The notes under the pieces are model-generated. The model did no database searches. It saw only the letters and a list, made by a program, of their open reading frames with translations, and was not told the origin of the DNA. Below, piece by piece: positions 15,138-17,017 of a DNA stretch of 17,017 nt. The position numbers and the translations under genes are program-made. Numbering within the stretch: position 1 is the stretch's first letter; each line of letters opens with the position of its first letter. Where the stretch lies: assembly GCA_902493985.1 (NCBI GenBank), contig CABURR010000046.1, forward strand, positions 1 to 17,017, in the 5' to 3' direction. The stretch comes from an uncultured Collinsella sp. GTDB lineage: Bacteria > Actinomycetota > Coriobacteriia > Coriobacteriales > Coriobacteriaceae.

Positions 15138-16916
15138 ATGCTTGATCGCCGTTCGTTACTTGTCGCCGGAGCGTCCTCGTTAGCGAGCATTATGTTGCCG
15201 CGCGTGCCGGGAAGCGCAAACGCCTTCATATTGCCGTTCGCGCCCACCGAAGCCCATGCCAACGAAAAAGACCCCTTCAGGGTGCTCGTGCTCTCGCGCA
15301 CCATGTTCGGTGTGGTCGTGGTCGACGTCGCCAACAAGAATATGCCTATCACGGGTGCCCAGGTCACACTCACATCGCGCTATGACGCAGGCAAGCAGCT
15401 CACCGCCACTACCGATGACGAAGGCACGGCCATCTTTGAGGTCGCGCCGCTTTCGGAAGGCTACGTGGACGAGGCGACGCTTCTCGACGCGTACGACTTT
15501 AACGGCGGCATCTCCATTAGCATGGCAGGCTACCGCGATGTCGAGATTCCCCTCGCGCGTGTCCAAGGCGGCACCGCCATTACCGCACCCACACGTCCGC
15601 TCTCCGATGGCGAGCCGTACTTTCGCCAGCTCACATTCGACGAATGGGACATCCAGTACGCCGACGCCACGTTTATGACAATGCCAGCGGACGAAGCAGC
15701 AAACGATCAGCCCGACACGCACGCTTTTACCGTGCAGGCCCATCTGCCGCAGGGCGGGCAGGCAACGTTGCATATCAATAAAGTGATGCCCGCTGCGGGC
15801 AGCTCATCCGAAACCGTCACGCAGATTGGCCAAGTCAAGGCCAGCGCATCGGGCGCGGATAATCTGGCAACGTTCACGCTCGAAGACAAGTTCCTCGATG
15901 CAGCGTCGAGCCTTCTGGAAGAAGGATGCAAGATGCGCTTTGTCCTCGACTACCAGGGCAAAACCTACACGCTCTCCTCCCCCATGGCCGTTGTTACCGC
16001 GCCGGCGGCAAAGGCGGAATCCGGATCGACCACTATCGTCCCCACCACCATGGACCAAGAGATCACTCCGTTTGATTTCCCCGCGGCGTTTCCCGGCATC
16101 GGCGGCAATAAGTTCACGTGCTGGATGCCCTCGTTCCCCATTTTGTTCGATTTCTCTTTTGCCGGGTACGTGCTGTTTGGCGGAGGATACAAACCGGTCG
16201 GCTACATGAACGATTCGGGCAATCCGGATCCGGAGTACTGGAAGAAGTCACCGCGCGAGTCGGGCGCCAAGCAGGCAAACCGCTACCTCGACGAGATGGA
16301 GGGGAAGTGGAATCAGTACAAAAGTATGAGTGCCGGTTCGGGCACCGATCCAAGAAACACCAAGCTCCTTCGCCACCATTGCACGCCGCTGTTCACGATG
16401 GATATCGCCACACAGCTGTACGGCTCGCTCGCCTACGATTGGGTGGGCAAAACCTGGGGTAACAACAACGACCCCGCATACGGCAATATTAAGGCCCTCT
16501 TCCAGGTAAGAACCAACCTCAATTGGACCGAGCAGTTTACCCTTGGACCGGTGCCGTTTTTCCTAAACGTCAACCCCTGGGTGCTGGCGAAGCTGGCGCT
16601 CGCCGTGGGTGCCCACACGCACGGCAGCGGCGCGGCGTTTTTTAAAAACATTTCGCTCGACTATTCCAACACGTCGGGCTCATTCACTATCCAGATCGGG
16701 CTTGCCGTCACCTTTGGCGCCGGCGTTGCAGGCGTCGCCTCGTCTGCCGTGCGCGGCGCCGCATCCCTCACGCTGTTCATTGGGTACGAGAAGGCAGATG
16801 GACACCAGCTTCCGCGACTGCGTGTAGGTGCGGACGTCGATGTCGATGTGATACTCCAGTTTGTGATGTTCAAGTGGACCACCAAGGCCTGGTCGGGGTT
16901 GGAGTGGGAAGGATAA
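15138..16916 (+). CDS. Exported protein of unknown function with Tat-like signal
   Basis: 592 residues. I recognise no family for the whole chain. The N-terminus MLDRRSLLVAGASSLAS followed by a hydrophobic stretch and SANA looks like a twin-arginine signal peptide. Residues about 50-150 resemble a carboxypeptidase-regulatory or Ig-like fold (VVVVDVANKNMPITGAQVTL, then TTDDEGTAIFEV). A second beta-rich domain follows, then an aromatic-rich middle (about 310-420), and a Gly/Ala/beta C-terminus (FGAGVAGVASSAVRGAASLT) that could be a barrel or sheet. The ATG at 15138 has GGGAG 6 bases upstream; the frame extends 32 codons further without support. It ends WSGLEWEG only a few bases before an IS3-type element, so the C-terminus may have been cut or altered by the insertion. 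Confidence 0.75.
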   Translation: MLDRRSLLVAGASSLASIMLPRVPGSANAFILPFAPTEAHANEKDPFRVLVLSRTMFGVVVVDVANKNMPITGAQVTLTSRYDAGKQLTATTDDEGTAIFEVAPLSEGYVDEATLLDAYDFNGGISISMAGYRDVEIPLARVQGGTAITAPTRPLSDGEPYFRQLTFDEWDIQYADATFMTMPADEAANDQPDTHAFTVQAHLPQGGQATLHINKVMPAAGSSSETVTQIGQVKASASGADNLATFTLEDKFLDAASSLLEEGCKMRFVLDYQGKTYTLSSPMAVVTAPAAKAESGSTTIVPTTMDQEITPFDFPAAFPGIGGNKFTCWMPSFPILFDFSFAGYVLFGGGYKPVGYMNDSGNPDPEYWKKSPRESGAKQANRYLDEMEGKWNQYKSMSAGSGTDPRNTKLLRHHCTPLFTMDIATQLYGSLAYDWVGKTWGNNNDPAYGNIKALFQVRTNLNWTEQFTLGPVPFFLNVNPWVLAKLALAVGAHTHGSGAAFFKNISLDYSNTSGSFTIQIGLAVTFGAGVAGVASSAVRGAASLTLFIGYEKADGHQLPRLRVGADVDVDVILQFVMFKWTTKAWSGLEWEG

Positions 16917-16918
16917 AC

Positions 16919-17017
16919 TGGACTTTCTTTTAAGGATCCTCAAGCGTATTGCCGCTCGTATTCCACTGGAGACATGTAGCCCAGGGTGGAATGCATGCGC
17001 ACCCTATTGTAATAGAG
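16919..17017 (-). mobile_element. End of an IS3-family insertion sequence
   Basis: The window ends inside an insertion sequence that begins shortly after the exported-protein gene. The transposase 3' end is clear. The exact outer end is not: TGGACTTTC at 16919 is one candidate for the terminal inverted repeat, which usually starts with TG in this family. The other end lies beyond the window. Confidence 0.65.
16940..17017 (-). CDS. IS3-family transposase (OrfB/integrase), C-terminal 25 residues, partial
   Basis: Translated on the - strand from the window edge it reads LYYNRVRMHSTLGYMSPVEY and ends ERQYA then TGA (stop codon 16940-16942). This is the hallmark C-terminus of IS3-type DDE integrases (YN..R.HS.LGY.SP..YE), after the last catalytic Glu. 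The rest of the gene lies to the right of the window, so whether the element is intact cannot be told. Confidence 0.85.
   Translation of the reverse strand, partial: LYYNRVRMHSTLGYMSPVEYERQYA

Noticed and set aside
1..17017. CRISPR arrays, tRNA or rRNA genes
   Set aside because: No regularly spaced direct repeats, and no cloverleaf or rRNA-like stretches were noticed on either strand.

Overview
The window looks like chromosomal DNA from a gut Actinomycetota of the class Coriobacteriia, probably Collinsella or a close relative. This rests on moderately high G+C, a TPR-like LuxR regulator beside a large exported beta-rich protein, a MacB-like ABC exporter with a very large external domain, and oxalate/formate-type MFS carriers. 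The genus is an inference from style; no rRNA or other marker gene is present.

Left part (1-6446): a guanidino-compound module. On the minus strand, an agmatine-deiminase-family enzyme (2809-4047), an OTC-fold carbamoyltransferase (1621-2685) and an MFS transporter (344-1609) follow each other in transcription order. A TetR regulator (4272-4850) diverges from the deiminase gene. Beyond a strong terminator lies a second, closely related MFS gene (4989-6269). Palindromic TACCG/CGGTA operator-like sites lie in the tetR/deiminase gap and in front of the second MFS gene, which suggests one regulon. The deiminase keeps its catalytic residues. The carbamoyltransferase keeps the carbamoyl-phosphate site, but its acceptor site is rebuilt: HCLP has become HELP, and the SMG loop and the Asn-rich loop are lost. 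The physiological substrate may therefore not be ornithine, and need not be agmatine or putrescine. No carbamate kinase lies in the window.

Middle (6445-9699): one long gene for a MacB/FtsX-type ABC transporter in which ATPase and permease are a single chain of about 1084 residues.

Right-middle (9953-13908): a putative redox operon on the minus strand. It encodes a 49-residue CXXC membrane peptide too short for routine ORF listing, a polytopic NapH-like 4Fe-4S membrane protein and a TlpA/ResA-like thioredoxin lipoprotein. An OmpR-type response regulator and histidine kinase pair is transcribed divergently from it. I infer that electrons pass from cytoplasmic carriers through the Fe-S protein to the external thioredoxin, under control of the adjacent two-component system.

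Right end (13977-17017): a LuxR-type regulator, an exported protein of unknown function with a Tat-like signal, and the 3' end of an IS3-family transposase entering from the right edge immediately after that gene. The first 343 bases hold no confident gene. They carry a hairpin that recurs at 6414-6446 and the terminator of the first MFS gene.
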